Below, one piece after another: positions 53,675-62,409 of a stretch of DNA of 64,000 bases. This stretch comes from Leptobacterium sp964389205 (GTDB taxonomy: Bacteria > Bacteroidota > Bacteroidia > Flavobacteriales > Flavobacteriaceae): assembly GCA_964389205.1 (NCBI GenBank), contig CAYMDH010000005.1:45393-109392 (forward strand), in the 5' to 3' direction. The notes beneath the pieces were generated by a model. The model made no database searches. It was not told the DNA's origin and saw only the letters and a list, made by a program, of their open reading frames with translations. The number at the start of each line of letters is the position of its first letter. The first letter of the stretch is position 1. The position numbers and the translations under genes were made by a program.

Positions 53675-54484
53675 TTAATTATTTTTTTTTATCGTGCGCA
53701 TTGCTTTTTTTATAATGTAGTTTGTTTCTTTAGTTGGTGAAGCTTTCTCCCATTCTTTACATAGCGCAGTTACCCATTCTGGTTGTGATTTACTGGCATC
53801 ATTTAACCAATTCCCAACCGTATCTCTCACGTATTTTGAAGAATCAGATTTTAAAGGCTCTATAATAGATAAGCCCTTTTCTGGAAATTTCTGAAGTGCT
53901 GCTATTTTTTTTACCCAAACACCTAAAGGTCTGAGAGCTTCTCCAGCAAAACGACGTATATTTTCATCTAGACTTGATGTCCATTCTGAAAGAATCAAAA
54001 TTGAAGTATCCAAATCTTCTATCAGCAGGTCTTTTGTAGCAAAAATAGCGACCTCTCGTACTCCAAAATGGAGATCGGCAGCAAAAGGTTTTATTTTTTT
54101 AAGCAATATTGATGTATCTGATGTTTCAACCAATATATGAGCAAATGCTGCCCAACATCTAGGGATATCTGAAACATGTGTTGCTATATAATCTAAAATT
54201 TCGATATCATTTGTAAGTTGTGCAAAGGTTTGTCCAATAACACGTGTATTAGAATTTGCAGTAGGCTTTTTTTGCGCATTTACTGCTTCATAAAAAGTAT
54301 CGTACCACTGTTCTTTTTTTAATTCTTTTAAAACTACTTTTAAAATTGCTAATTGATCTGCAGCTAGCCATTCCATTAAATTAGCAGTTTCTATAATTCC
54401 ATTATTAAGGTATTCTATTACTTCTGGATCTAAATCTGCAAAACTCCTTACACCTTTTCTATTTTTAATATGTGCTGGTATCAA
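53675..54484 (-). CDS. DNA alkylation repair protein, AlkC/AlkD-like HEAT repeats
   Basis: A 269-residue protein of helical HEAT-like repeats. The C-terminal two thirds carry the AlkC-type stretch IRRFAGEALRPLGVWV, then LKSDSSKYVRDTVGNWLNDASKSQPEWV, which matches the conserved LRNDPS-YVR-SVANNLND pattern of AlkC glycosylases. These enzymes excise N-alkylated bases such as 3-methyladenine. The usual Arg/Trp-type functional residues cannot all be confirmed by eye. The start is TTG because ATG is absent near the N-terminus and an upstream stop is close. Confidence 0.78.
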   Translation of the reverse strand: MIPAHIKNRKGVRSFADLDPEVIEYLNNGIIETANLMEWLAADQLAILKVVLKELKKEQWYDTFYEAVNAQKKPTANSNTRVIGQTFAQLTNDIEILDYIATHVSDIPRCWAAFAHILVETSDTSILLKKIKPFAADLHFGVREVAIFATKDLLIEDLDTSILILSEWTSSLDENIRRFAGEALRPLGVWVKKIAALQKFPEKGLSIIEPLKSDSSKYVRDTVGNWLNDASKSQPEWVTALCKEWEKASPTKETNYIIKKAMRTIKKNN

Positions 54485-54579
54485 TATTCTAATTTATGAA
54501 TGATTACGAAATTGATTTCTTATTGATAAAAGATTTTATAAAATGAGAATCATTTTGAGCTTTTTAGTATTTTAGGCCG

Positions 54580-55506
54580 ATGAATTTGCCAGAAATACAA
54601 TCATTTACAATACAAAACAAATCAGGAATATCACTTACTGTACTTAATTATGGAGCTATTATTCAAAAGCTTTTTGTTTTTGATAAAGATAATAAACCTG
54701 TAAACATTGTTATAGGATATCCAAACCCTGAAGATTATCGAAACAACCCGCTTTATATAGGTGCTTGTATTGGGGCTTATGCTGGAAGAATTTCTAATGG
54801 TGAATTTGCATTGGATGAAACATCGTATACTCTTTATAATGAAGATGGAGTACATTTACATGGGGGGCGTATGGGTTTTGACCAACGTATCTGGACTGTA
54901 GATGAGCTTGTTAATGGCGACGAATCTTATATAAAACTCTCTTATGTTAGTAAGGATATGGAAGAAGGATATCCAGGAAACGTTAAAATAGAGGTTGCAT
55001 ATAAACTAACCGAAGATAATACCTTAAAAATAACGCATACAGCAATTACAGATGCTACCACCATATTAAACGTAACCAATCATTCTTATTTTAACTTAGG
55101 AGGTACAGTGCCTATAGATAATCATGAATTATATATCAAAGCATCAAACTATCTGGAGCTTAATGAAAATTTAACTCCTACCGGGGCCATATTAAAAGTG
55201 AAAAACAGTGATTATAATTTTCTTAAAAAGAAAAAAATAGAGCATCTAAGAATTGATGACACCTTTATATTTGATAATGCAAAAGAAGGTCAAATCTCTT
55301 TATATGCAGAAAATACAGGTATAGAAATGACAGTAACAACCAATCAACCTGCAGTTGTTGTTTTTATTCCTAAAACGATTGATGCTATATGCTTAGAAAC
55401 TCAAAATTTTCCTGATGCTCCAAATCATAAAAACTTCCCTTCTGCTGTTTTAAATGTAGGAGATACCTATTGTAATGAATCTATTTTTAAATTTAAAATA
55501 TCGTAG
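54580..55506 (+). CDS. galM: Aldose 1-epimerase (galactose mutarotase)
   Basis: A 308-residue cytoplasmic mutarotase that interconverts alpha and beta hexose anomers. Motifs are VLNYGAIIQKLFV, GRISNGEF, HLHGGRMGFDQRIWTV (substrate loop), VTNHSYFNLGG with the catalytic His, and the C-terminal Glu region ICLETQNFPDAPNH. The length is typical of the family. It is a lone gene with no obvious galactose operon nearby. It is the only recognisable simple sugar-metabolism gene outside the glycan locus. Confidence 0.92.
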   Translation: MNLPEIQSFTIQNKSGISLTVLNYGAIIQKLFVFDKDNKPVNIVIGYPNPEDYRNNPLYIGACIGAYAGRISNGEFALDETSYTLYNEDGVHLHGGRMGFDQRIWTVDELVNGDESYIKLSYVSKDMEEGYPGNVKIEVAYKLTEDNTLKITHTAITDATTILNVTNHSYFNLGGTVPIDNHELYIKASNYLELNENLTPTGAILKVKNSDYNFLKKKKIEHLRIDDTFIFDNAKEGQISLYAENTGIEMTVTTNQPAVVVFIPKTIDAICLETQNFPDAPNHKNFPSAVLNVGDTYCNESIFKFKIS

Positions 55507-55613
55507 ATTGAGTGCTTTTGTTCTTTTAAAATCTACATAAATTCAAATAATTCATTGAGAATTATGTATCTTTTTAAAGTATCTTTACTTCGTATTAATA
55601 AAATTTCAAATAG

Positions 55614-56165
55614 ATGAAAAAGTTTATAAAATGGTTCCTCATTATTGTTATAGTTCTAGGAATAGGGCTCTTTGGAGCTTATAAATACATGATTTCTCAA
55701 ACAAAAAAAGCAAGCCCAGAAGCTACTGTTATGTATAATCAAGGAGGCTTAGACCTTTCTGTTTTTTACAATCGTCCTTCTAAAAAAGGCAGGGTTATTT
55801 TTGGAGAACTTCTTCCTTATGAGACTGTTTGGAGAACTGGTGCTAATGAAACTACTACTTTTAAAACTAATAAAGATCTTGTAATTGATGGAAAGAAGCT
55901 GCCTGCTGGAAAATATTCTTTATTTACAATTCCAGGAAAAGATCGTTGGGAAATTATTTTTAATAGTGAAATTCCTTTTTGGGGAGTAAAAGGCCCTAAT
56001 AAAACTTCTTTAAATAGAAAGCATGATGTATTAGTTACTCATGTAGATGTAGGCAGATTAGATACTACTGTAGAAATGTTTACCATCTCTTTTGAAGAAT
56101 CGCCCGCACTAGCTTTAATACTATCTTGGGATCAAACAAAAATAACAGTTCCTTTTAAGCAGTAA
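55614..56165 (+). CDS. DUF2911 family secreted or membrane-anchored protein
   Basis: A 183-residue protein with an N-terminal hydrophobic helix (about 5-25) that may be a signal anchor or signal peptide. The DUF2911 domain is recognisable from GLDLSVFYNRPSKKGRVIFG, LPYETVWRTGANETT, LPAGKYSLFTIP and the C-terminal LILSWDQTKITVPF. The family is widespread in Bacteroidota and is thought to be a periplasmic beta domain of unknown function. It is separated by only one base from the MeaB gene, so they may share a transcript. Confidence 0.85.
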   Translation: MKKFIKWFLIIVIVLGIGLFGAYKYMISQTKKASPEATVMYNQGGLDLSVFYNRPSKKGRVIFGELLPYETVWRTGANETTTFKTNKDLVIDGKKLPAGKYSLFTIPGKDRWEIIFNSEIPFWGVKGPNKTSLNRKHDVLVTHVDVGRLDTTVEMFTISFEESPALALILSWDQTKITVPFKQ

Positions 56166-56166
56166 T

Positions 56167-57243
56167 TTGAGTGCCAAAAAAAAAATATCTAGCTTATCTG
56201 AAAAAGAAGGTGTTTCTCCACAAGAAATAATCAATAAAGAAGCTATTGTCAAAATTAGAGCTAAACGAAAAGAGGTATGGACTATAGACACTTTAGTTTC
56301 TAGTATAATTAAACGTGATAAGGTTGCTTTAAGCAAAGCTATTACTATTGTAGAGAGTACTAATCCTAAACACTCTAAAAAAGCAGCTGCCATTATAAAA
56401 AAGTGCCTGCCACATGCTAATCAATCTATTCGAGTTGGTATTACAGGAGTACCTGGAGTTGGTAAAAGCACCTATATAGAAGCTTTAGGAAAATACCTCA
56501 CTACTGCTGGTAAAAGAGTAGCTGTACTAGCCGTAGACCCAAGTAGTTCTTTATCTGGTGGAAGTATTCTGGGGGATAAAACCCGAATGGAAGAGCTTGT
56601 TAAGGATAAAAATGCTTTTATTCGTCCTTCTGCCTCTGGAGATTCTTTAGGAGGTGTTGCCAGAAAAACCAGAGAGAGTATTATTTTATGTGAAGCTGCA
56701 GGTTATGATACCATTATTATTGAAACTGTTGGTGTTGGACAAAGTGAAACTGCAGTTCATAGTATGGTTGACTTTTTTTTACTATTAAAACTAGCAGGAG
56801 CAGGCGATGAATTACAAGGTATAAAAAGAGGTATCATGGAAATGGCAGATGCTATTATTATTAACAAAGCAGATGGAGATACCATAAAAGCCGCTCAAAA
56901 AGCAAAAACTGAATTTACACGCGCATTGCATCTCTATCCTCCCAAACAAAATAATTGGACTCCTAAAGTAAAAACTGCATCTGCTCTTAAAAATAAAGGG
57001 ATTGAAGAAAGTTGGGAGCTTATAAAATCATATATTAAATTAAGTAAAGAAACAGGTTATTTTCAAACACATCGTACCGAACAAAATAAATATTGGTTAC
57101 TGCAAACCATTGATGAGCAATTAAAAAATAGATTCTATCATCATCCTAATATAAAAACAGCATTGACAGAACAACTTAAAGCTTTATCTAATAATGAAAT
57201 AACTCCTTTTGAAGCAGCTCATTATCTTTTAGGACTAGGTTAA
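56167..57243 (+). CDS. meaB: Methylmalonyl-CoA mutase GTPase chaperone MeaB (ArgK family)
   Basis: MeaB protects and gates adenosylcobalamin loading of methylmalonyl-CoA mutase using GTP. The 358-residue protein has Walker A GVPGVGKS (94-101), VDPSSSLSGGSILGDKTRM (switch I region), IIIETVGVGQSE (Walker B region) and the base-specificity motif NKAD (233-236). The C-terminal arm contains the MeaB-typical dimerisation helices. The start is TTG, the only plausible choice because the first in-frame Met is far inside. It pairs with the PduO-type adenosyltransferase elsewhere in this window; the mutase itself is not present. Confidence 0.93.
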   Translation: MSAKKKISSLSEKEGVSPQEIINKEAIVKIRAKRKEVWTIDTLVSSIIKRDKVALSKAITIVESTNPKHSKKAAAIIKKCLPHANQSIRVGITGVPGVGKSTYIEALGKYLTTAGKRVAVLAVDPSSSLSGGSILGDKTRMEELVKDKNAFIRPSASGDSLGGVARKTRESIILCEAAGYDTIIIETVGVGQSETAVHSMVDFFLLLKLAGAGDELQGIKRGIMEMADAIIINKADGDTIKAAQKAKTEFTRALHLYPPKQNNWTPKVKTASALKNKGIEESWELIKSYIKLSKETGYFQTHRTEQNKYWLLQTIDEQLKNRFYHHPNIKTALTEQLKALSNNEITPFEAAHYLLGLG

Positions 57244-57286
57244 AAACTATCAATATTTGATACTTCGTTTTTAACAAATAAAACAA

Positions 57287-57294
57287 TACATTTG
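57287..57294 (+). promoter_or_regulatory. Promoter box of the lipid-linked sugar operon
   Basis: TACATTTG matches TAnnTTTG exactly and is 23 bases before the ATG of the glycosyltransferase gene. The nearest TTG upstream is 27 bases away, longer than the usual spacing. Confidence 0.5.
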
Positions 57295-57317
57295 TAAAAC
57301 CTAGCCACTTTTAATAA

Positions 57318-58031
57318 ATGAATTACGATTTCACTATTATAGTTCCTGTTTATAATGAAGTAGATAATTTAGAACGTGTAGAAAAAGAACTGCTTACTTA
57401 TATAGCAATTGCTAGTAAAAAAACCAAAATTCTTTTTGTTAATGATGGATCTAAGGACAACAGTCAAGAACTAATAGAAGCTATTTGTAAAAGAAATATT
57501 GAGTTTACATATATTCAGTTTGCAGAAAACAAAGGGTTAAGTGCTGCAATTAAGGCTGGCTTTGATCATATTGATACAGAATATACGGGTTATATTGATG
57601 CCGATCTACAAACAGCTCCGTCAGATTTTAATTTACTTTTGGCTCATATTGATACGTATGATCTTGTTACTGGATTTCGTGCCAATAGAAAAGATACGTT
57701 TATTAAGAATGTATCATCACATATTGCCAATGGAATACGAAGAGCATTTACGCATGATGGCATAGATGATACTGGGTGTCCACTTAAAGTGATTAAAACT
57801 AAGTACGCAAAACGAATACCTATGTTTAGAGGTTTGCATCGTTTTCTTCCTGCTATGATTCTTTTACAAAAAGGAAAAATCACTCAAATTCCGGTGCAGC
57901 ATTTTCCAAGAATAGCCGGGAAAGCAAATTTTGGGCTATGGAATAGACTTCTAGGCCCTCTTATAGACTGCTTTGCTTACTTATGGATGAAACGAAAGTA
58001 TATTAATTATGAAATAGCTAAAAAAGGATAA
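57318..58031 (+). CDS. Polyprenyl-phosphate glycosyltransferase, GT2 (DPM1/ArnC-like)
   Basis: A 237-residue GT-A enzyme of the dolichol-phosphate-mannose-synthase/ArnC/GtrB group. Motifs are FTIIVPVYNEVDNL, VNDGSKDNS, ENKGLSAAIKAGFDHI, YIDADLQTAP (the DxD-type metal site, close to the ArnC/DPM1 form) and DTGCPLKVI. No membrane segment is appended, unlike GtrB. It would make a polyprenyl-phosphate-linked sugar. The next gene encodes a LAB_N-type membrane protein and the one after an ArnT-like transferase, a complete-looking lipid-linked transfer module. Confidence 0.9.
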   Translation: MNYDFTIIVPVYNEVDNLERVEKELLTYIAIASKKTKILFVNDGSKDNSQELIEAICKRNIEFTYIQFAENKGLSAAIKAGFDHIDTEYTGYIDADLQTAPSDFNLLLAHIDTYDLVTGFRANRKDTFIKNVSSHIANGIRRAFTHDGIDDTGCPLKVIKTKYAKRIPMFRGLHRFLPAMILLQKGKITQIPVQHFPRIAGKANFGLWNRLLGPLIDCFAYLWMKRKYINYEIAKKG

Positions 58032-58655
58032 ATGGCTACATGGGTTATATATGCTATTGGTTTTTTAGCACAATTACTTTTTTCTGGAAGAATGATTATT
58101 CAATGGGTACTCTCAGAGAAAAATAAAAAAATATTGACGCCTCGATTGTTTTGGCAACTTAGTTTATTGGCTTCCTTTTTGTTGTTTACCTATGGATGGT
58201 TTAGAGATGATTTTGCCATTATGTTAGGGCAAATACTCACTTATTTTATTTATATCCGAAATTTACAGTTACAGGGAGATTGGAAAAAACTGCCCAAGTA
58301 TTTTCGTATTTTTCTTGGAATTTTTCCCGTATTGATTGTTATATATGGATACAATAATAATGCATATGATATTGATGATTTTTTTAAAAATGAAGCCATT
58401 CCCTTATGGTTAATTATCTTAGGGAGTATTGCTCAAATCATCTTTACTTTTCGTTTTATTTATCAATGGATTTATTCTGAAAAAAAACAAAAATCCAGCT
58501 TACCACTAGGTTTTTGGGTATTAAGTATTTTGGGAGCTTCCTTAATAATAACCTATGCTATTATTAGAAAAGACCCTGTATTGCTTGTTGGACACTTATT
58601 AGGACTCTCCATATATATAAGAAACTTATTTATTTTAAAAAATCAAACCTTATGA
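58032..58655 (+). CDS. Membrane protein with two tandem LAB_N domains
   Basis: A 207-residue polytopic protein. Two copies of the lipid-A-disaccharide-synthase N-terminal-like domain (LAB_N) are visible. Copy one is about residues 5-85 (AQLLFSGRMIIQWVLSEKNKK and GQILTYFIYIRNL), copy two about 118-200 (AQIIFTFRFIYQWIYSEKKQK and GHLLGLSIYIRNL). Each copy has about three hydrophobic segments. The role of LAB_N is unknown; small proteins of this type often lie next to polyprenyl-phosphate glycosyltransferases and may act as lipid-carrier flippase or scaffold. It abuts the glycosyltransferase gene directly and overlaps the next gene as ATGA. Confidence 0.82.
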   Translation: MATWVIYAIGFLAQLLFSGRMIIQWVLSEKNKKILTPRLFWQLSLLASFLLFTYGWFRDDFAIMLGQILTYFIYIRNLQLQGDWKKLPKYFRIFLGIFPVLIVIYGYNNNAYDIDDFFKNEAIPLWLIILGSIAQIIFTFRFIYQWIYSEKKQKSSLPLGFWVLSILGASLIITYAIIRKDPVLLVGHLLGLSIYIRNLFILKNQTL

Positions 58656-60283
58656 AATGGATTGAAAAAAACCCTCTTACAGTACTTTTTTTATGCGGTA
58701 TTGGAATTTTCTTAATTCATTTAAACATACTTCCTGTAAGTATCATGGAAGCCAGAAACTTTATCACTGCCAGAGAGATGCTTACTGATGGTCATTGGTT
58801 ATTAACAACCATGAATGATCTTCCTCGTTACCAGAAACCCCCATTGCCTAGTTGGATAACTGCGGGGTTTGGTTTTGTTTTTGGTGAAAACGTAGTAAGT
58901 TATAGAATTCCTGCAATGCTTATGGCTATTATTTTGGGGGTTATATGTTACTTATTTACCCTTAAACTACTTCAAGATAAAAAACAGGCATTGCTAAGTG
59001 GTTTGATTTTACTAACCTCCTTCTATGTTATTATAATTACCAACGAAGCTCCTTGGGATATTTATACGCATACTTTTATGTTAATCGGAATTTATTTTCT
59101 TTTTCAATTTTTTGAGTTACAGAAAAGGATATGGAAATACGCACTTTTAGCTGCATTTTTTACAGGATTATCTTTTATGAGTAAAGGGCCCGTCAGTATG
59201 TATGTTATGCTCTTGCCTTTTCTAATAGCTTATGGAATTGTGTTTAAATATGCAGGATTCAAGAAAAAAATAATTCCACTTACTACATTTATATTGACTA
59301 CTGCAATTATAAGCCTTTGGTGGTACCTTTATGTTCGCTATGCAGATCCTAACACATTCGATCTTATAGCTAAAAAAGAAGCGGGCAATTGGAGTAGTTA
59401 CAATGTACGTCCTTTTTATTATTATTGGAGTTTTTTCATACAAACAGGTATTTGGACCATTCCTGCCTTCATTAGTTTATTATATCCATATTTAAAAAAT
59501 AGGGTTTCTCATAAAAAAGGATATCGATTTACATTTTTATGGACACTTATTTCTCTAGTTTTACTTTCTATAATTCCTGAGAAAAAGAGCCGCTATTTGT
59601 TTCCTGTACTCATACCATTAGCTATTAATACTAGCTTTTATTTAGATTATATTATAAGGGCATTTAAAAAGCATTTATCTAAAAAAGAAAAACTCCCTGT
59701 TTATTTTCATTTTGGATTGATTGCTTGCATTGGTATTGCTTTTCCTTTTGTTTCTTATTTTATAATAAAACAATCGCTCCCCCTTATTTGGGGATATTAC
59801 ATAATAGCATCAATTATGTTGTTTGCTTTGGGAGTAACCTTGTTTCTTTTTTTATATAGACAAAAAATTAAACATTGTTTTTTTATACTTATTCTATTTG
59901 TAATCGCTATCAAAATTTGCGCATTTCCTTTATCTAAAGCTTTTCCAAAAAATGCTTCTTTTAATACCATAAGTTCATTTGTAAATAATACTGAAAATGA
60001 AAAGTTTATTTTGTATGCATATGATCGCGTTTCTCCCGAAATGATTTGGTACTATGGACAATCTATTCCATTATTAAAAAATAATTTATCGATTAATCTA
60101 TCTGAAGAACGTACCTTTGGCGTTTTAGTTTCTATAGAGCAAGAAATTGAATTTAAACGTATCTTTGAAAAGGATTTTAACATAAAACTCAAAGAGGTAT
60201 TTGATATCAATCTTAACGCTAATCCTGGAAAAAAAGGATATAAAAATCGTTTAGTAAGCAAACTTTATTTGATAAAAAAATAA
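58652..60283 (+). CDS. ArnT-like lipid-linked glycosyltransferase (GT83/GT39)
   Basis: A 543-residue GT-C-type enzyme with about twelve hydrophobic segments. The first periplasmic loop carries SIMEARNFITAREML and the acceptor-side NDLPRYQKPPLPSWI, which match the ArnT/PMT group. KKSRYLFPVLIPLAI in a later loop is the typical K-x-R-Y-L-P-like motif. It would move a sugar from a polyprenyl phosphate to a lipid or protein acceptor at the periplasmic face. Donor production by the upstream DPM1/ArnC-like gene fits. The acceptor (lipid A or another envelope molecule) is not known. Confidence 0.88.
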   Translation: MKWIEKNPLTVLFLCGIGIFLIHLNILPVSIMEARNFITAREMLTDGHWLLTTMNDLPRYQKPPLPSWITAGFGFVFGENVVSYRIPAMLMAIILGVICYLFTLKLLQDKKQALLSGLILLTSFYVIIITNEAPWDIYTHTFMLIGIYFLFQFFELQKRIWKYALLAAFFTGLSFMSKGPVSMYVMLLPFLIAYGIVFKYAGFKKKIIPLTTFILTTAIISLWWYLYVRYADPNTFDLIAKKEAGNWSSYNVRPFYYYWSFFIQTGIWTIPAFISLLYPYLKNRVSHKKGYRFTFLWTLISLVLLSIIPEKKSRYLFPVLIPLAINTSFYLDYIIRAFKKHLSKKEKLPVYFHFGLIACIGIAFPFVSYFIIKQSLPLIWGYYIIASIMLFALGVTLFLFLYRQKIKHCFFILILFVIAIKICAFPLSKAFPKNASFNTISSFVNNTENEKFILYAYDRVSPEMIWYYGQSIPLLKNNLSINLSEERTFGVLVSIEQEIEFKRIFEKDFNIKLKEVFDINLNANPGKKGYKNRLVSKLYLIKK

Positions 60284-60285
60284 TT

Positions 60286-60960
60286 ATGAATACACTTTCA
60301 AGATCTGAAAAATCAGGCTATCTATTTTTAATTTTTATTTTCATTATAAGCCTTTATACTGGTTTTACCGATTTAGATTATTTTGACAATCGATTTTCTG
60401 TTGAAGATGGTCCTGTAGAATGGATCACTACAATTATGCTTGCACTAATCAGTATTTTAAGTATCTATCATTTAATTACTCTTTGGAGTGCAAAAAAAGC
60501 ATTATGGAAGCTAGGTACTTTCATTTTTATAATTTTATTTTTATTTGCTGCAGGGGAAGAAATTTCATGGGGGCAACGAATTTTTGGTGTAGAGTCTGGT
60601 GAATTTTTTCAAGAAAATAATGCACAAGGAGAGACTAATTTACACAACTTAGTGGTTGGAGAAACTAAAATTAACAAAATCATTTTTAGCCAATTATTGA
60701 TGATCGTTATGGTACTCTATTTAATTGTATCTCCACTACTCTATCGTAAAATGGATTGGTTTAAAAATCTTGCAAATAGATTTGCTGTTCCTATTGTTAA
60801 ATGGCATCATACAATTGCTTTTATTATTTCTACAATATTAATTTCTATAAATCCTTCTCGAAGAAAATGGGAAGTTTATGAATTAGTTTTTGGAGTTATT
60901 TTCTTTCTTATTTTCTTAGGCCCTTTAAATAAAGGAATATTTAAAAAAGAAGCTTCTTAA
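60286..60960 (+). CDS. Membrane protein with an EEISWGQ motif, unknown function
   Basis: A 224-residue protein with about six hydrophobic segments. Polar residues within or next to the membrane are conserved-looking: EDGPVEW (40-46), the sequence AGEEISWGQRIFG (E91-E92, W95) and NLHN (118-121). This E-E...W-G-Q...N-L-H-N set recurs in uncharacterised membrane proteins and resembles an active site or ligand site facing the periplasm. It is two bases after the ArnT-like gene and so is the fourth gene of the operon. No enzymatic role can be assigned from sequence. Confidence 0.7.
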   Translation: MNTLSRSEKSGYLFLIFIFIISLYTGFTDLDYFDNRFSVEDGPVEWITTIMLALISILSIYHLITLWSAKKALWKLGTFIFIILFLFAAGEEISWGQRIFGVESGEFFQENNAQGETNLHNLVVGETKINKIIFSQLLMIVMVLYLIVSPLLYRKMDWFKNLANRFAVPIVKWHHTIAFIISTILISINPSRRKWEVYELVFGVIFFLIFLGPLNKGIFKKEAS

Positions 60961-60972
60961 TTATTACTGTGT

Positions 60973-61563
60973 ATGAATACTGCACTTCTACAAACAGATA
61001 TTGTGCTTGAGAACAAAAGTGTTTTACTACTTCCTTTTGAAAATAAAAGACATTTAGAACTCAAAGACATTATTTTTGATGATGGTATTTGGACATATAT
61101 GGGAATGTTTATTAAAACGGAAGAAGACTTCTATGTATACGTAAAAAACACACTCCAAGAAAAAGAAAATGGATTGTGTTACCCCTTTTTGATTGTTGAC
61201 AAACTTACTAATAAAGTAGCGGGAAGTACTCGATATGGATATTTAAATACTAATAGTCAAAAATGTGAAATTGGATGGACCTGGTATGGAAAATATTTTC
61301 AAGGAACAGGTGTAAATAAAGCTTGTAAGTACGAACTTCTCAATTTTGGTTTTGAGCATATTGGTTTTAGACGTATTCAATTTAGTGCTGATATAGAAAA
61401 TATACGATCTCAAAAAGCAATAGAAAAACTTGGTGCAAAAAAAGAAGGAGTATTTAGAAACAACTATATTGATGCTCAAGGAAATAATAAAGACGATGTT
61501 TACTATAGCATTATTAAAAGTGAATGGGCTTCGTTAAAAAATGAAAAATTTTCTGACTTTTAA
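60973..61563 (+). CDS. GNAT family N-acetyltransferase (RimJ/RimL-like)
   Basis: A 196-residue acetyltransferase of the RimJ/RimL type. It has VAGSTRYGYLNTNSQKCEIGWTWYGKYFQGTGVNKACKYELLNFGF, the acetyl-CoA-binding region (a Q-G-T-G-V-N variant of the R/Q-x-x-G-x-G/A motif), followed by RRIQFSADIENIRSQKAIEKLGAKKEGVFR, the strand and helix typical of ribosomal-protein or small-molecule acetylation. The substrate is unknown. It follows the lipid-linked sugar operon by 12 bases and is convergent with the PAP2 gene. Confidence 0.85.
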   Translation: MNTALLQTDIVLENKSVLLLPFENKRHLELKDIIFDDGIWTYMGMFIKTEEDFYVYVKNTLQEKENGLCYPFLIVDKLTNKVAGSTRYGYLNTNSQKCEIGWTWYGKYFQGTGVNKACKYELLNFGFEHIGFRRIQFSADIENIRSQKAIEKLGAKKEGVFRNNYIDAQGNNKDDVYYSIIKSEWASLKNEKFSDF

Positions 61564-61574
61564 AAACAACTCTC

Positions 61575-62153
61575 TTAATTGGTTTTGGTTATAAAACGAT
61601 TATCTATATAGGTTCTTAACGTAAAGAATACCCAACCTATAAGAAGGCCAAAACTGATCCCTGTTACAATATCTAATGGATAATGAACTCCTAAATATAT
61701 TCTACTATACGCTACTGCTAAGCCCCAAACTACTAACAAAACAGGAAACCATTTGATATATGGTTTAAATAATAGTGAAAAAAAAGTAACTGCTGTAAAA
61801 GAATTTGCTGCATGCGCCGAAAAATACCCAAATTTCCCTCCACAACGTGACTTTACCAAACGCATATTTTCAAAGATAGCTTCTTCATGACAAGGTCGTA
61901 ACCGTTCAAAACCATATTTAAATGCATTTGCCAATTGGTCTGAAGCTGTAATCATTAAAGCTACTATTACCATAATTAAAAGGGTAGATTTCCATCCCAC
62001 ATATTTAAAACAAAAGAGTAATAAAACAAGATACAAGGGTATAGACCCCCATTTTTTACTCATAAACAACCAAAACGTATCCCATGACTCAACACCCAAG
62101 TTGTTTAAAAATAAGAAAAGTTCTTTATCGTATTCTAGTAATGTTTCTAACAT
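61575..62153 (-). CDS. PAP2 family phosphatase
   Basis: A 192-residue integral membrane phosphatase of the PAP2/acid phosphatase superfamily. The three active-site blocks are K79-x6-R86-P87 (KYGFERLRP), S112-A-H114 (SAHAANS in place of the usual SGH) and R151-x5-H157-x3-D161 (RIYLGVHYPLD). About five hydrophobic segments are visible. Enzymes of this type remove the terminal phosphate of undecaprenyl pyrophosphate or phosphatidic acid; lipid-carrier recycling would suit the neighbouring glycan genes but is an inference. It lies two bases after the 75-residue gene. Confidence 0.88.
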   Translation of the reverse strand: MLETLLEYDKELFLFLNNLGVESWDTFWLFMSKKWGSIPLYLVLLLFCFKYVGWKSTLLIMVIVALMITASDQLANAFKYGFERLRPCHEEAIFENMRLVKSRCGGKFGYFSAHAANSFTAVTFFSLLFKPYIKWFPVLLVVWGLAVAYSRIYLGVHYPLDIVTGISFGLLIGWVFFTLRTYIDNRFITKTN

Positions 62154-62155
62154 GC

Positions 62156-62383
62156 TTAATCGTTATATCTTGCTACTTCTCTATCGTAAAACTCACTTGC
62201 TTCTTGAATAAGATTTTCTGTTTCAGATGCTAATTCTTTCTCATCTTCAGGCGTAAAATCTTCTAACCATTCTACCTCATCATCTACCAAATTAATAATA
62301 AATCTAGGATAATCTGTATGAATAACAAAAATAGCATCTTGATGATCTGTATTGTCGCCTAATAAAAATTTTGGAATTTGCAT
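62156..62383 (-). CDS. Conserved small acidic protein of unknown function
   Basis: A 75-residue acidic protein with no signal peptide or membrane helix. The N-terminal part (MQIPKFLLGDNTDHQDAIFVIHTDYPRFIINL) looks beta-like, and the C-terminal part (EDEKELASETENLIQEASEFYDREVARY) is an amphipathic helix. I do not recognise a named family. It lies between a MATE pump gene and the PAP2 gene on the same strand with two and 26 bases of spacing, so the three may be transcribed together. Confidence 0.7.
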   Translation of the reverse strand: MQIPKFLLGDNTDHQDAIFVIHTDYPRFIINLVDDEVEWLEDFTPEDEKELASETENLIQEASEFYDREVARYND

Positions 62384-62409
62384 TTTACTCTTTATTAAAT
62401 GAATCTATT

